64,000 nt of DNA from Cupriavidus sp. U2. GTDB lineage: Bacteria; Pseudomonadota; Gammaproteobacteria; Burkholderiales; Burkholderiaceae. The notes beneath the pieces are model-generated. The model saw only the letters and a list, made by a program, of their open reading frames with translations. It searched no databases and had not been told where the DNA came from. Numbering within the stretch: position 1 is the stretch's first letter; each line of letters begins with the position of its first letter. The stretch is from the NCBI RefSeq assembly GCF_009663685.2, contig NZ_RCOG02000001.1, positions 248,152 to 312,151 on the forward strand, read 5' to 3'. This document shows positions 40,048 to 49,375 of the stretch, piece by piece. The position numbers were made by a program, and so were the translations under genes.

Positions 40048-40992
40048 TCATCGGATGGCGCGCCGGTCGGCCGGCGCAGGGGCAGCCGCCAGGGGGAGCT
40101 GCGCCGACGCCGGCATCGCGGCGCTCAGGAAGCCGCCCGGGTTGCGTGGCACGCCGTTCACATGGACCTCGAAATGCAGGTGCGCCCCTGTGGAGCGGCC
40201 CGTGCTGCCCACGCGGGCGATCGGCTGGCCCGGCCGGACCAGGTCGCCGGCCTTGACCAGCACTTTCGACGCGTGGGCGTAGCGGGTCTTGAGGCCGTTG
40301 CCATGGTCGATATCGATCATGTTGCCGTACTCGTGATGCCATTCCGAGGCCACCACCACCCCGCCGGCAGCGGCCACGACCGGCGTGCCGGCCGGCGCGA
40401 CGAAATCCACGCCATCGTGCTGCGAGCGGCGGCCGCTAAAGGGATCGATGCGCGCGCCGAAGCTCGATCCATCGTAGCCCGACGCCACCGGCAGCACGCT
40501 GGGCTGACGGCGCTCATGCAACTGGCGATCCATCAGCGCGGTCTCGATCACGTCGAAATAGTCGACGCGATGGTCGGCCTGGCGGCCCAGCCGCGCCAGT
40601 TCGTCGCTAAGCTCGGGCATCGTGAGGTCGCTGGACTGTGCGGGGTGGGCCGGGCCGCCGCGCGCCGGGCGATGGCGGAAATCGAAATCCTGGGGGGAGA
40701 TGCCGGCCAGGCCGGACACGCGCTCGCCGAGCGCGTCCAGGCGCACCATCTGGGCCTGCAGTTCGCCCAGCCGGGTGGCCATCACGGCCAGGTTCTCGCG
40801 CAAGTACGCATTGTCCCGCGCCTGTCGGGTGATTTCCGGCGCCGACGCGTTGCGGGCAACCAGCCAGGTCAAACCCGACGAGGCCGCCGCCACCAGCGCG
40901 CACAGCGCCAGGCCGAAGAGCACGACGCGCGCCCGCGTCAACTGGAAGCGAAACACCCGCGGCTCGCGCGGATGCAGCACGATGATCTGCAT
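40048..40992 (-). CDS. M23-family peptidase, membrane-anchored
   Basis: About 314 residues with one N-terminal membrane helix (residues 26-46). A helical stretch with repeated charged and leucine positions (about 55-105) is probably coiled-coil. The C-terminal LytM/M23 domain has the zinc motifs HDGVDF and HLHFEV and the segment NMIDIDHGNGLKTRYAH. Both motifs are complete, so it may be an active endopeptidase rather than an EnvC-like activator. The start MQIIVLHPRE at 40992 is chosen because the membrane helix follows directly. This gene commonly stands upstream of secA in Burkholderiales. Confidence 0.88.
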   Translation of the reverse strand: MQIIVLHPREPRVFRFQLTRARVVLFGLALCALVAAASSGLTWLVARNASAPEITRQARDNAYLRENLAVMATRLGELQAQMVRLDALGERVSGLAGISPQDFDFRHRPARGGPAHPAQSSDLTMPELSDELARLGRQADHRVDYFDVIETALMDRQLHERRQPSVLPVASGYDGSSFGARIDPFSGRRSQHDGVDFVAPAGTPVVAAAGGVVVASEWHHEYGNMIDIDHGNGLKTRYAHASKVLVKAGDLVRPGQPIARVGSTGRSTGAHLHFEVHVNGVPRNPGGFLSAAMPASAQLPLAAAPAPADRRAIR

Positions 40993-41099
40993 GACCGTTC
41001 CCCAATTCCCAAAGGACGGCGCCATCGAGGCACCGGCGCGCTTGCAGGCATCGCATCCCGGCTCTCGGACGGGCAAGGATTGCGCGCTAGAATGCTTGC

Positions 41100-41603
41100 A
41101 TGCGCTTGTTCACCCACCACGCTCACCAGACCCCGAACGCCAAGCCTCTCAATGATTGGCTGGCCAAGTCCGGCCCGGTTTCCGCGCTGATGCAGACCGC
41201 GCGGCAACTGGCGTCACTGGAAGCGGAAGTCTTTGCGTTGCTGCCACCGGCCCTGCGCAGCGGCATTGCGGTGGGCGGCATCAAGACCGACAACCGGGGC
41301 CCGCAGGCGGAGCAGACGCTGCTGTTGCTGGCCGCCCATGGCGCGGCCGCCGCACGGGTCAGGCAAGTGGTGCCCACATTGCTTTCCCGGTTGCAACAAC
41401 GAGGCTCGCAGGTTACTGCAATCCGGGTACGGGTACAACCCGAGGTGGGACGCGGCGACTGGGACACCGAGCCGGTCGAGCGCAAGCCGCGCACGCAGAA
41501 TCTGTCGCCAGCCGGCATGCAGAGCATGGACGCGCTGGCGCGCACCCTCGAGGATTCGCCGCTGAAGGATGCCGTGCAGGCATTGCTGGCGCGTCACCGC
41601 TGA
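41100..41603 (+). CDS. DUF721/DciA-like protein
   Basis: A 167-residue protein with the DUF721 core (about residues 15-115). DciA, the best known member, loads the replicative helicase DnaB in bacteria lacking DnaC. The core is followed by a basic, Arg/Gln-rich stretch and a helical tail ending LKDAVQALLARHR. Divergent from the M23-secA unit. Whether it truly acts as DciA is an inference from the family. Confidence 0.75.
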   Translation: MRLFTHHAHQTPNAKPLNDWLAKSGPVSALMQTARQLASLEAEVFALLPPALRSGIAVGGIKTDNRGPQAEQTLLLLAAHGAAAARVRQVVPTLLSRLQQRGSQVTAIRVRVQPEVGRGDWDTEPVERKPRTQNLSPAGMQSMDALARTLEDSPLKDAVQALLARHR

Positions 41604-41799
41604 AGACCGAAAGCCCCAAAACGCTTCAGTCGAGCCCATCACGATAATCCCGCATCGTTGCGCCAATCGGGCAGATGCGACGGTCATCGCAAATCCTGAT
41701 ATTTCCCCGCGATTTTGATGTACCGGCGCTGGCCCGCGCATCGAACCCGCTGTCGGCAAAACCATGACGCCGGGCAATTTGATCATGCTTTCGGGCTCA

Positions 41800-41805
41800 T
41801 AGAAT
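41800..41805 (+). promoter_or_regulatory. Candidate -10 box for the M20 hydrolase gene
   Basis: TAGAAT 51 bp before the start codon, in a 250-bp gap. TTGATC lies 15 bp upstream (41779-41784), a short spacing, so the -35 assignment is doubtful. Confidence 0.35.
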
Positions 41806-41855
41806 GGCCTCGGGCGTACATCACGACCCTTTGCATTGTCCAAAGGAGAAACATC

Positions 41856-43028
41856 ATGTACCAGCGCATTCTGAAAGCCATTTCCGAAAGCGAAGACAGA
41901 TTTATCCGAATTCGGCGCCAGATCCACCAACACCCGGAAATCGGATTCGAGGAAACCCGGACCAGTGATCTCGTAGCAGAAATGCTAAAAGGCTGGGGCT
42001 ACGAGGTGCATCGCGGCTTGGCGCGGACCGGCGTGGTCGGCACGCTGAAGGTGGGCAATGGCAACAGGCGCCTGGGCATCCGCGCCGATATGGACGCCTT
42101 GCCGATGACCGAAAACAGTCAAAAGGAATGGAGCAGCACCGTTCCTGGCAAATTCCACGGGTGCGGCCATGACGGACATACCGCGATTCTGTTATGTGCG
42201 GCGGAATATCTGGCAAAGAGCCGGAATTTCGACGGCACCCTGCATCTGATTTTCCAGCCCGCCGAGGAATTGCTTTACGGTGGCAAGGTCATGGTGCATG
42301 ACGGATTGTTCGAGCAGTTTCCCTGCGATGCGATTTTCGCCATGCATAACATGCCGGGATTCAAGGAATGCGAATTCTATTTCAGGAAGGGCGCATTCAT
42401 GGCATCGTCCGACACCTTGCATATCGAGATTACCGGGGTCGGCGGGCATGGTGCGATTCCGGAGAAAGCGGTCGATGCCACGCTGGTTGCCTGCCATATC
42501 GGCACCGCGCTGCAAACCATTGTCTCGCGTAATGTGTCGCCGTTCGAGGCGGCGGTTATCACCATCGGCAGCATCCAGTCCGGAGAGGCGCCAAACATTA
42601 TCAACGCCAAGGCCCTCATGAAACTGAGCGTCCGGTCGTTGAATCCGTCCATCCGCACCCTGCTGCTAAAGCGGATCGGCGAAGTCGCCCAGCTGCAGGC
42701 GCAGAGTTTTGGCGCTACCGCCGAAGTCTTTCATGTGAACGGCAGCCCGGTGCTGGTCAATGACGACCACGCCACCGAGTTCGCCGCCGAGGTCGCGCAG
42801 GACGTGTTTGGCAGGAACAAGGTCCATACCGACGCGCCCCAGCTACCCGGCAGCGAGGATTTTGCGTTCATGCTGGAGGCCAATCCGAATGGCAGCTACA
42901 TGCTGATCGGCGGCGGCGACGAGCCGGGCTATTGCATGGTGCATAACCCCGGTTATGACTTCAACGACAAATGCCTGGTGCCTGCCGCCGCATACTGGTG
43001 CGCACTGACCGAGCGATACCTGAAGTAA
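41856..43028 (+). CDS. M20-family metallo-amidohydrolase (hippurate hydrolase-like)
   Basis: A 390-residue cytoplasmic M20D peptidase/amidohydrolase. Metal ligands are seen in GIRADMDALPM, GCGHDGH and QPAEEL, with the dimerisation lid between about residues 185 and 295 and the last His ligand in the C-terminal part. Relatives cleave N-acyl amino acids, hippurate, or indole-acetyl amino acid conjugates; the substrate is not determined. The ATG at 41856 follows a perfect AAAGGAGAA ribosome-binding site. Codon use at the 5' end is less GC-rich than in the neighbours. It sits between the DUF721 gene and lpxC together with a membrane protein gene, where related genomes usually have nothing. Confidence 0.9.
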   Translation: MYQRILKAISESEDRFIRIRRQIHQHPEIGFEETRTSDLVAEMLKGWGYEVHRGLARTGVVGTLKVGNGNRRLGIRADMDALPMTENSQKEWSSTVPGKFHGCGHDGHTAILLCAAEYLAKSRNFDGTLHLIFQPAEELLYGGKVMVHDGLFEQFPCDAIFAMHNMPGFKECEFYFRKGAFMASSDTLHIEITGVGGHGAIPEKAVDATLVACHIGTALQTIVSRNVSPFEAAVITIGSIQSGEAPNIINAKALMKLSVRSLNPSIRTLLLKRIGEVAQLQAQSFGATAEVFHVNGSPVLVNDDHATEFAAEVAQDVFGRNKVHTDAPQLPGSEDFAFMLEANPNGSYMLIGGGDEPGYCMVHNPGYDFNDKCLVPAAAYWCALTERYLK

Positions 43029-43059
43029 GCCCAATTAAGGCTGGATTCGAGGCTATCCC

Positions 43060-43764
43060 ATGAAAACACAGGATCTGGCGCTGGTCGCGCTGCTCTGCCT
43101 GATACTTCTGCCGTTCGCCGTGTTCCCGGAATGGCTCGATGCCTACAAGCGCTTCAACGGGCAGCACGGCATGGTCATGGCATTTATCAAGTTTGGCGTG
43201 CTGGCGACGTTGGGCGAGGTCATCGGGCAGCGCATTCGCACCGGGCATTATCTGAGGAAGGGGTTCGGCATCCTGCCGAGAATGGTCGTCTGGGGGATTC
43301 TCGGCCTGTTCATCAGCATGGCGTTCAAGGTCTTTGCCGTCGGATCGCCCTATTTTGCGGAATACCTGGGCATCGACGGCATCGTCGCGGCCATGGCGGG
43401 CGGTTTCACGATGCTCAAACTGGCGGGCGCCCTGATCATCAGCACCTTGCTGAACCTGACCTTCTCGCCGGTCATGATGACCGCCCACAAGGTCACGGAC
43501 ATGCATATCGTCCGCTATCAGGGATCGTTGCGGTCGCTGTACCGGCCGATTGCCGTCGCGGAACACCTGAAGGCGCTCGACTGGCAGACGCAGTGGGGCT
43601 TCGTGTTCAAGAAGACCATTCCGTTTTTCTGGATTCCCGCCCATGGGCTGACCTTTCTGCTGCCCCCCGATTCCCAGATCCTGTTTGCGGCATTGCTCGG
43701 TGTCGCCCTGGGTATCGTGCTGGCCCTAGCAGGCCCCAAACCTGCGAAACCGTTGCCGGCCTGA
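43060..43764 (+). CDS. Uncharacterised multi-pass membrane protein
   Basis: A 234-residue protein with about five or six hydrophobic segments (residues 5-22, 40-52, 75-95, 110-150, 195-230). The C-terminal part, FFWIPAHGLTFLLPPDSQILFAALLG, faintly recalls the end of Mpv17/PMP22-type proteins, but I cannot confirm this. It starts 31 bp after the M20 hydrolase and ends at a strong terminator, so the two form a bicistronic unit. A role in moving the hydrolase's substrate or product is possible but only inferred. Confidence 0.75.
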   Translation: MKTQDLALVALLCLILLPFAVFPEWLDAYKRFNGQHGMVMAFIKFGVLATLGEVIGQRIRTGHYLRKGFGILPRMVVWGILGLFISMAFKVFAVGSPYFAEYLGIDGIVAAMAGGFTMLKLAGALIISTLLNLTFSPVMMTAHKVTDMHIVRYQGSLRSLYRPIAVAEHLKALDWQTQWGFVFKKTIPFFWIPAHGLTFLLPPDSQILFAALLGVALGIVLALAGPKPAKPLPA

Positions 43765-43779
43765 TCGGCGATCCCAACA

Positions 43780-43811
43780 AAAAACCCCCGCTCTCACGAA
43801 CGGGGGTTTTT
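43780..43811. terminator. Bidirectional intrinsic terminator between the membrane protein gene and lpxC
   Basis: An 11-bp stem (AAAAACCCCCG / CGGGGGTTTTT) with a 10-nt loop and T runs on both strands. It ends the M20-membrane protein transcript and the converging lpxC transcript. Confidence 0.9.
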
Positions 43812-43837
43812 CAATCTGGTGGAACGGCTATGGACGA

Positions 43838-44755
43838 TCAGGCAAAGGCCGGTTGCGCCTGCGGCAGGAAGGCCGTCGGCGCTTCCTCGACCTTGTCGAA
43901 GGTCACGATCTCGTACGCTTCCTGATCCGCCAGCAGTGCGCGCAGCAGCTGGTTGTTCAGGCCGTGGCCCGACTTGTGGGCAACGTACGAGCCAATCAGC
44001 GGATGGCCCACCACGTACAGATCGCCAATGGCGTCGAGGATCTTGTGACGCACGAACTCGTCGCCGTAGCGCAGTTCCTCGTTGTTCAGCATGCGGTGCT
44101 CGTCGAGCACGATCGCGTTGTCCAGGCTGCCGCCACGGGCCAGGCCCATCTCGCGCAACGCTTCCACCTCGTGGGCAAAGCCGAACGTGCGGGCACGCGC
44201 GATCTCGCGGACATAGCTCGTATCGGCAAAGTCGATCGAGAACGTCTGGCCGGTCTTGTCCACCGCCGGATGGCGGAAGTCGATCGTGAACGCGAGCTTG
44301 AAACCGAAGAACGGCTCCAGGCGGGCCAGCTTGTCGCCCTCGCGCACTTCCACCGCCTTCTTGACGCGGATGAAACGCTTGGCGGCCGGCTGCTCCTCGA
44401 TGCCCGCGGACTGCAGCAGGAATACGAACGAAGCCGCGCTGCCGTCCATGATCGGGATTTCCTCGGCGTCGACGTCGACGTAGAGGTTGTCGATGCCCAG
44501 GCCGGCGCATGCCGACATCAGGTGCTCGACCGTCGAAACGCGGGCGCCGTCCTTCTGCAGGACCGACGCCAGACGGGTGTCGCCGATGGCGCTGGCGGCC
44601 ACCGGAATTTCTACCGCTTCGGGCAGATCGACGCGCGTGAAGACGATGCCGGTATCGGCAGGGGCCGGCCTCAGCGACAGCGTCACCTTGCGACCCGAGT
44701 GCAAACCGATGCCGACCGTCTTCACCACGGATTTGATAGTGCGCTGTTTGAGCAT
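43838..44755 (-). CDS. lpxC: UDP-3-O-acyl-N-acetylglucosamine deacetylase
   Basis: A zinc enzyme that commits UDP-GlcNAc derivatives to lipid A synthesis and is the main control point of LPS production. The 305 residues form the two LpxC domains, with zinc ligands in VEHLMSA, in HKILDAIGD (His and Asp), and the catalytic His in GHPLIGS. The signature [13 protein letters not shown] is present. The ATG at 44755 is standard. The C terminus ends in an Ala-rich stretch; in E. coli the C-terminal tail is the FtsH/LapB degradation signal, but conservation of that role here is unknown. Confidence 0.97.
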   Translation of the reverse strand: MLKQRTIKSVVKTVGIGLHSGRKVTLSLRPAPADTGIVFTRVDLPEAVEIPVAASAIGDTRLASVLQKDGARVSTVEHLMSACAGLGIDNLYVDVDAEEIPIMDGSAASFVFLLQSAGIEEQPAAKRFIRVKKAVEVREGDKLARLEPFFGFKLAFTIDFRHPAVDKTGQTFSIDFADTSYVREIARARTFGFAHEVEALREMGLARGGSLDNAIVLDEHRMLNNEELRYGDEFVRHKILDAIGDLYVVGHPLIGSYVAHKSGHGLNNQLLRALLADQEAYEIVTFDKVEEAPTAFLPQAQPAFA

Positions 44756-44878
44756 GACGGCCTCAACTATTATTAAAAGCTATTGGGCGTAATTTCCAAT
44801 AACGCGATACTACCATTACTGGATGTATTGCGCTGCACCACTTTGTGTCCGGGTGTTATGCAATGTTAATCAAGCGCC

Positions 44879-44913
44879 CAAAAAATCACTTCTACTGACA
44901 CGCTTCGTGTCAG
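44879..44913 (-). terminator. Terminator after the peroxiredoxin gene
   Basis: On the minus strand CTGACACG-AAG-CGTGTCAG forms an 8-bp stem that includes the stop codon. It is followed nine bases later by TTTTTT. The gap between stem and T tract weakens the call. Confidence 0.5.
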
Positions 44914-45416
44914 GCGCGCAACGCTTCCAGAACGGCTTCGGCGCTGCTGACCTTGAATTCGCCCGGTTCTTCCACGGCCAGATGCGTCACCACGCCATCG
45001 TCGATGACCATGGCATAACGCTTGGCGCGCACGCCCAGGCCGCGCTGGCTCAGGTCCTGGTCCAGGCCGAGCGCCTTTGCCCACTGTGCGGCACCGTCGG
45101 CCATCATGCGGACCTTTCCGTCGGTCTTCTGCTCGCGGCCCCAGGCGCCCATCACGAAGGCGTCGTTGACCGAATGGCACCAGACCTCGTCCACGCCGGC
45201 CGCGCGCAGCTGGTCGTTGAGCTTGACGAACCCTGGCACATGCTTGGCCGAGCAGGTGGGTGTGAATGCGCCGGGCAGGCCAAACACCACGATCTTCTTG
45301 CCCTTGACCAGTTCGGCCACCGGAAAGGCGTTGGGGCCCAGCGCGCAGCCGCCGGTCTCGGTTTCAAAGAATTCGTACAACGTGGCGTCGGGGACGCGCT
45401 GGCCAACGGCGATCAT
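44910..45416 (-). CDS. Peroxiredoxin, Prx5/AhpE-like thiol peroxidase
   Basis: A 168-residue thiol peroxidase that reduces hydrogen peroxide and organic hydroperoxides. The active-site motif PGAFTPTCSAKHVPGF carries the peroxidatic Cys near residue 50; a second Cys lies in VWCHSVND. This is the Prx5 group, usually reduced by glutaredoxin or thioredoxin. The ATG at 45416 (MIAVGQRVPD) is preferred over an upstream TTG because GGAGG lies 10 bases before it. It sits between ftsZ and lpxC. Confidence 0.9.
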   Translation of the reverse strand: MIAVGQRVPDATLYEFFETETGGCALGPNAFPVAELVKGKKIVVFGLPGAFTPTCSAKHVPGFVKLNDQLRAAGVDEVWCHSVNDAFVMGAWGREQKTDGKVRMMADGAAQWAKALGLDQDLSQRGLGVRAKRYAMVIDDGVVTHLAVEEPGEFKVSSAEAVLEALRA

Positions 45417-45819
45417 TTTGGACAATCCTCCAGCGTGGTGTCTGGCGTGTATCGGAAAAACCTGCCTGCATCATAGGGGCGGATGCCGTCGCCACCAAGC
45501 GGCGCGGCATGCGGGTGCAGCAGGAATTACCTGGGATTCGAAACGCCGCGCGGCGCGTTGGGTAAACGCGCCGCGCGGACGGAGACATCCCGCCGCCGGG
45601 GGCGGGAAACCAGTCCGGGGAGGCGGCCGATGGCCTGCCTGCCCGGCAACGGGATGCGACGGACAACATGTGGCGTGGCGCGGCGCAGCCGCACGCACTG
45701 ACGGGTGACGTCAGTCCAGGCAAACGCCGGGCGGATAGGGAGCGCCCAGGCGATGCGTGACGGACCGCTGACAGCCTGCCAGGCGCGCGGCGGATGCCGC
45801 TGCCCTGCCGGTTCCCAAC
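45417..45819. other. Intergenic region between ftsZ and the peroxiredoxin gene
   Basis: About 400 bp without a supportable gene; all frames here are short and unlike known families. Its main feature is a 14-bp perfect GC-rich hairpin (CCGCGCGGCGCGTT at 45546-45559, complement at 45565-45578, loop GGGTA). It lacks a T tract but is placed where ftsZ transcription could end. Confidence 0.6.
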
Positions 45820-47010
45820 TTAGTCTGCCTGCTTGCGCAGGAAGGCCGGGATGTCGTACGTATCCACACCCTTTTCTTGCAACGCCGCCACGTGAGCCGA
45901 TGCCGACTCACGCGAACTGCGCCACACCGCCGGGGTATCCAGGTTGCTGTAGTCCGGCGATGCATGGGCCGGCGCGGCCGTCAGGCCTGCCATCATCTGC
46001 ACCGGGATGTTGTCCGTGCCGGTCTTCAGCAGCGTCATCGGCTGCTGCTTCTTGGCCGAACGGCCCAGGCCCGTGGCCACCACGGTCACGCGCAGGGCGT
46101 CACCCATCGAGTCGTCGTACACCGTACCGAAGATCACGGTCGCGTCTTCCGCGGCATAGCTGCGGATCGTGTTCATGACTTCCTTGGTTTCCGACAGCTT
46201 CAGCGAACGGCTGGCCGTGATGTTGACCAGCACGCCACGCGCGCCGGACAGGTCCACGCCTTCCAGCAGCGGGCTGGCCACGGCCTGCTCGGCCGCCAGG
46301 CGGGCGCGATCCACGCCCGACACGGTTGCCGTGCCCATCATGGCCTTGCCCTGCTCGCCCATCACCGTCTTCACGTCTTCGAAGTCGACGTTCACCAGAC
46401 CATCGACATTGATGATCTCGGCGATACCGGCCACGGCGTTGTGCAGCACGTCATCGGCGCACTGGAAGCACTTGTCCATCTCGGCGTCGTCGCCCATCAC
46501 TTCGAACAGCTTCTCGTTGAGCACAACGATCAGCGAGTCCACCGACGATTCCAGCTCGCCCGAGCCATGTTCGGCCACCTTGGCGCGGCGCGCGCCTTCG
46601 AAGTCGAACGGCTTGCTGACCACGCCCACGGTCAGGATGCCCATTTCCTTGGCCACCTGCGCCACGATCGGCGCAGCACCGGTACCGGTACCGCCGCCCA
46701 TGCCGGCAGTGATGAAGACCATGTGGGCGCCGCGCAGCGAATCGGCGATCTGTTCGCGCGCCTGCTCCGCGCAGTTGCGGCCCACTTCAGGCTTGGCGCC
46801 GGCACCCAGCCCGGAATTGCCAAGCTGCAGCACGCGCGATGCGCTCGAACGCTTCAGCGCCTGGGCATCGGTGTTCATGCAGATGAATTCCACGCCCTGC
46901 ACGCCACGGCTGATCATGTGCTGCACGGCGTTGCCGCCTGCACCGCCCACGCCCACCACCTTGATGATGGTGCCGTCCTGAATCTCCGTTTCGATCATGT
47001 CAAAGTCCAT
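45820..47010 (-). CDS. ftsZ: Cell division GTPase FtsZ
   Basis: The tubulin-like protein that forms the Z ring. The 396 residues show the N-terminal VGVGGAGGNAVQHM, the tubulin signature GGGTGTGAAP near residue 107, the T7 loop GLVNVDFEDVK, a variable linker, and the C-terminal peptide DIPAFLRKQAD that binds FtsA, ZipA and ZapD. The ATG at 47010 follows GGAGG by 5 bases. It is the last gene of the dcw operon, separated from ftsA by 196 bp that could hold an extra promoter. Confidence 0.98.
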   Translation of the reverse strand: MDFDMIETEIQDGTIIKVVGVGGAGGNAVQHMISRGVQGVEFICMNTDAQALKRSSASRVLQLGNSGLGAGAKPEVGRNCAEQAREQIADSLRGAHMVFITAGMGGGTGTGAAPIVAQVAKEMGILTVGVVSKPFDFEGARRAKVAEHGSGELESSVDSLIVVLNEKLFEVMGDDAEMDKCFQCADDVLHNAVAGIAEIINVDGLVNVDFEDVKTVMGEQGKAMMGTATVSGVDRARLAAEQAVASPLLEGVDLSGARGVLVNITASRSLKLSETKEVMNTIRSYAAEDATVIFGTVYDDSMGDALRVTVVATGLGRSAKKQQPMTLLKTGTDNIPVQMMAGLTAAPAHASPDYSNLDTPAVWRSSRESASAHVAALQEKGVDTYDIPAFLRKQAD

Positions 47011-47206
47011 CACTGCCTCCGAGAAAAATCAGTCCCCAAACGCTGCAGCCTCCCCGCCGCAACCCTTGGTTTCTGAACAAGAAACCATCAAAAAATGAGT
47101 AGCCAATACCGCAGCAAAACTGCTTGACCTGCTCAACGTGCCACGATCCGTTCGGCTGACTGCAACAGGATCGTCACACTTAAAAAAGTCCTGACAAGCT
47201 TGCGGC

Positions 47207-48439
47207 TCAGAAGTTGCCGACAAACCATTCCTTCATGCGGGTCCACACCTGCTTCACCTGGCCGCTCTGCACGGCCACCTTGCGGCCGCGCATGCGCTGC
47301 ACGCAGCCTTCCTGCAGCAGACCCATAACGGTCGAATAGCGCGGACTCTTCACGACTTCGTGCAGATTGCCGCGGTACTCGGGCACGCCCACGCGCACCG
47401 GCTTCAGGAAAATGTCCTCGCCCAGCTCGACCATGCCCGGCATCATCGCCGTACCGCCGGTAATCACCACGCCCGACGACAGCAGCTCCTCGTAGCCCGA
47501 CTCGCGCACCACCTGGTGCACCAGCGAATACAGCTCCTCGATACGCGGCTCGATCACGGCGGCCAGCGCCTGGCGGCTCAGCGTGCGCGTGCCGCGGTCG
47601 CCCACGCCGGGCACCTCGATCATGTCTTCCGGGTCGGCAATCGCCTGCTTGGCAATGCCGTACTGCATCTTGATGTCCTCGGCATCGGGCGTCGGCGTGC
47701 GCAGCGCCATGGCGATGTCGTTGGTGATCTGGTCCCCGGCGATGGGGATCACGGCCGTATGGCGGATCGCGCCCTCGCTGAAGATGGCGATGTCGGTGGT
47801 GCCGCCGCCGATGTCGACCAGCACCACGCCCAGTTCCTTCTCGTCCTCGGTCAGCACCGCCAGGCTCGACGCCAGCGGCTGCAGGATCAGGTCATGCACT
47901 TCCAGCCCGCAACGGCGCACGCACTTGACGATGTTCTGCGCCGCGCTGACCGCGCCCGTGACGATATGCACCTTCACTTCCAGGCGGATGCCGCTCATGC
48001 CGATGGGCTCGCGCACGTCTTCCTGGCCGTCGATGATGAATTCCTGCGTCAGGATGTGCAGGATCTGCTGGTCGGTCGGGATGTTCACCGCCTTGGCGGT
48101 CTCGATCACGCGGGCCACGTCCGTCTGCGTGACCTCCTTGTCCTTGATCGCCACCATGCCGCTGGAGTTGAAGCTGCGGATATGGCTGCCGGCAATGCCC
48201 GTGAACACCTCGGCAATCTTGCAATCGGCCATCAGTTCGGCCTCTTCCAGCGCCCGCTGGATCGACTGCACGGTGGCCTCGATGTTGACCACGACCCCCT
48301 TCTTCAAACCCTTGGACTCTGACTGGCCCATCCCGATGACCTCATAGCTGCCGTCGGGGCGCAGTTCCGCCACCACGGCCGCCACCTTCGAGGTGCCGAT
48401 GTCGAGACCGACCAGAAGGTCCTTGTATTCCTTGCTCAT
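47207..48439 (-). CDS. ftsA: Cell division protein FtsA
   Basis: An actin-like ATPase that ties FtsZ to the membrane. The 410 residues include LLVGLDIGTSKVAAVV (phosphate 1), VLVDIGGGTTDIAIF (phosphate 2) and VVITGGTAMMPG (adenosine), and end with an amphipathic membrane-targeting helix (VWTRMKEWFVGNF). The start overlaps ftsQ by 4 bp. Confidence 0.97.
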   Translation of the reverse strand: MSKEYKDLLVGLDIGTSKVAAVVAELRPDGSYEVIGMGQSESKGLKKGVVVNIEATVQSIQRALEEAELMADCKIAEVFTGIAGSHIRSFNSSGMVAIKDKEVTQTDVARVIETAKAVNIPTDQQILHILTQEFIIDGQEDVREPIGMSGIRLEVKVHIVTGAVSAAQNIVKCVRRCGLEVHDLILQPLASSLAVLTEDEKELGVVLVDIGGGTTDIAIFSEGAIRHTAVIPIAGDQITNDIAMALRTPTPDAEDIKMQYGIAKQAIADPEDMIEVPGVGDRGTRTLSRQALAAVIEPRIEELYSLVHQVVRESGYEELLSSGVVITGGTAMMPGMVELGEDIFLKPVRVGVPEYRGNLHEVVKSPRYSTVMGLLQEGCVQRMRGRKVAVQSGQVKQVWTRMKEWFVGNF

Positions 48440-49338
48440 CGAGTTTTCTCCGCGTTCTTACTCTTGAGTCGCGTCGGATTGTTGTTGGTGTTGCCGGCCG
48501 AAGCCGCTTGGGAACCTGCCGCACCCGCTGCCGCCTTGGCCGCTGCCTTGGCCGCCGCCTGCGCCTGGGCATCGGTCAGGAAGCGCACGCTGGCCGTGCG
48601 GATGGCAAAACCGTTGGGATACCGCAGGTCGGCGTACTCGATCTGCTTGCCCCACTGCTGGGTCAACTGCGGCCACGACGCCACGAAACGCTTGACCCGC
48701 GCCTCCATGGCGGCGCGATCCTCGTCGTTCTGCTCGCGCCCGAACTCGATCACCGTGCCGTTGGACAGCTTCGCCCGCCACGCATAGCGGCTGGAAAGGG
48801 CCACGGCCAGCGGTTCGGCCTTGATCGGCTTGAACCACTCGCGCATGGTCTCCAGCTTCTCGACCACGTCTTCCTCGCTGTCCGGCGGGCCGTCCAGCGC
48901 CAGCAACTGGGCGTCTTCCTCGGCTTCGGCCGTGTTGGCCACGAATACCTCGCCGTAGGTATTGATCAGCCGGCCGCTGTCCGGCCCGCCCCACGTGCCC
49001 AGCGCCTCGTGCTCTTCCACCTGTACCGCCAGGCCGTTCGGCCATTCGCGCCGCACGCTGGCATGGCGCACCCAGGGCACCGACTCGAACGCCTGGCGCG
49101 CCGCGTTCAGGTCGAGCGTGAAGAAATTGCCCGACAGCTTGTTCAGCGCGTTGGCCCGCACGCTCGGCGCGTTCACGTGGCGCAGCTGGCTGCCGTCCAG
49201 CGACGTCAGTTCCACGTGGGTAATGGCGAACACGGGCCGCTGCGCCAGCCACAACAGGCCGGCGCCAAGCGCCATGAGCGCCACCAGCGCATAGAGCGCT
49301 GAGGCGATCAGGTTGAGCAGGCGCGCGTTGTGCCACAT
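48436..49338 (-). CDS. ftsQ: Cell division protein FtsQ
   Basis: A bitopic divisome protein linking FtsA/FtsZ to FtsL-FtsB. It has a short cytoplasmic start, one membrane helix (about residues 10-31), a POTRA domain (VFAITHVELTSLDG onward) and the beta domain (GTWGGPDSGRLINTYGEVF). The last 55 or so residues form an Ala/Asn-rich tail that looks disordered. 300 residues in total. It lies 37 bp after ddlB. Confidence 0.94.
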   Translation of the reverse strand: MWHNARLLNLIASALYALVALMALGAGLLWLAQRPVFAITHVELTSLDGSQLRHVNAPSVRANALNKLSGNFFTLDLNAARQAFESVPWVRHASVRREWPNGLAVQVEEHEALGTWGGPDSGRLINTYGEVFVANTAEAEEDAQLLALDGPPDSEEDVVEKLETMREWFKPIKAEPLAVALSSRYAWRAKLSNGTVIEFGREQNDEDRAAMEARVKRFVASWPQLTQQWGKQIEYADLRYPNGFAIRTASVRFLTDAQAQAAAKAAAKAAAGAAGSQAASAGNTNNNPTRLKSKNAEKTR

Positions 49339-49375
49339 GGTCGTTTGGTGGGGCGGTCAGCCGTTGGTGATGCGG

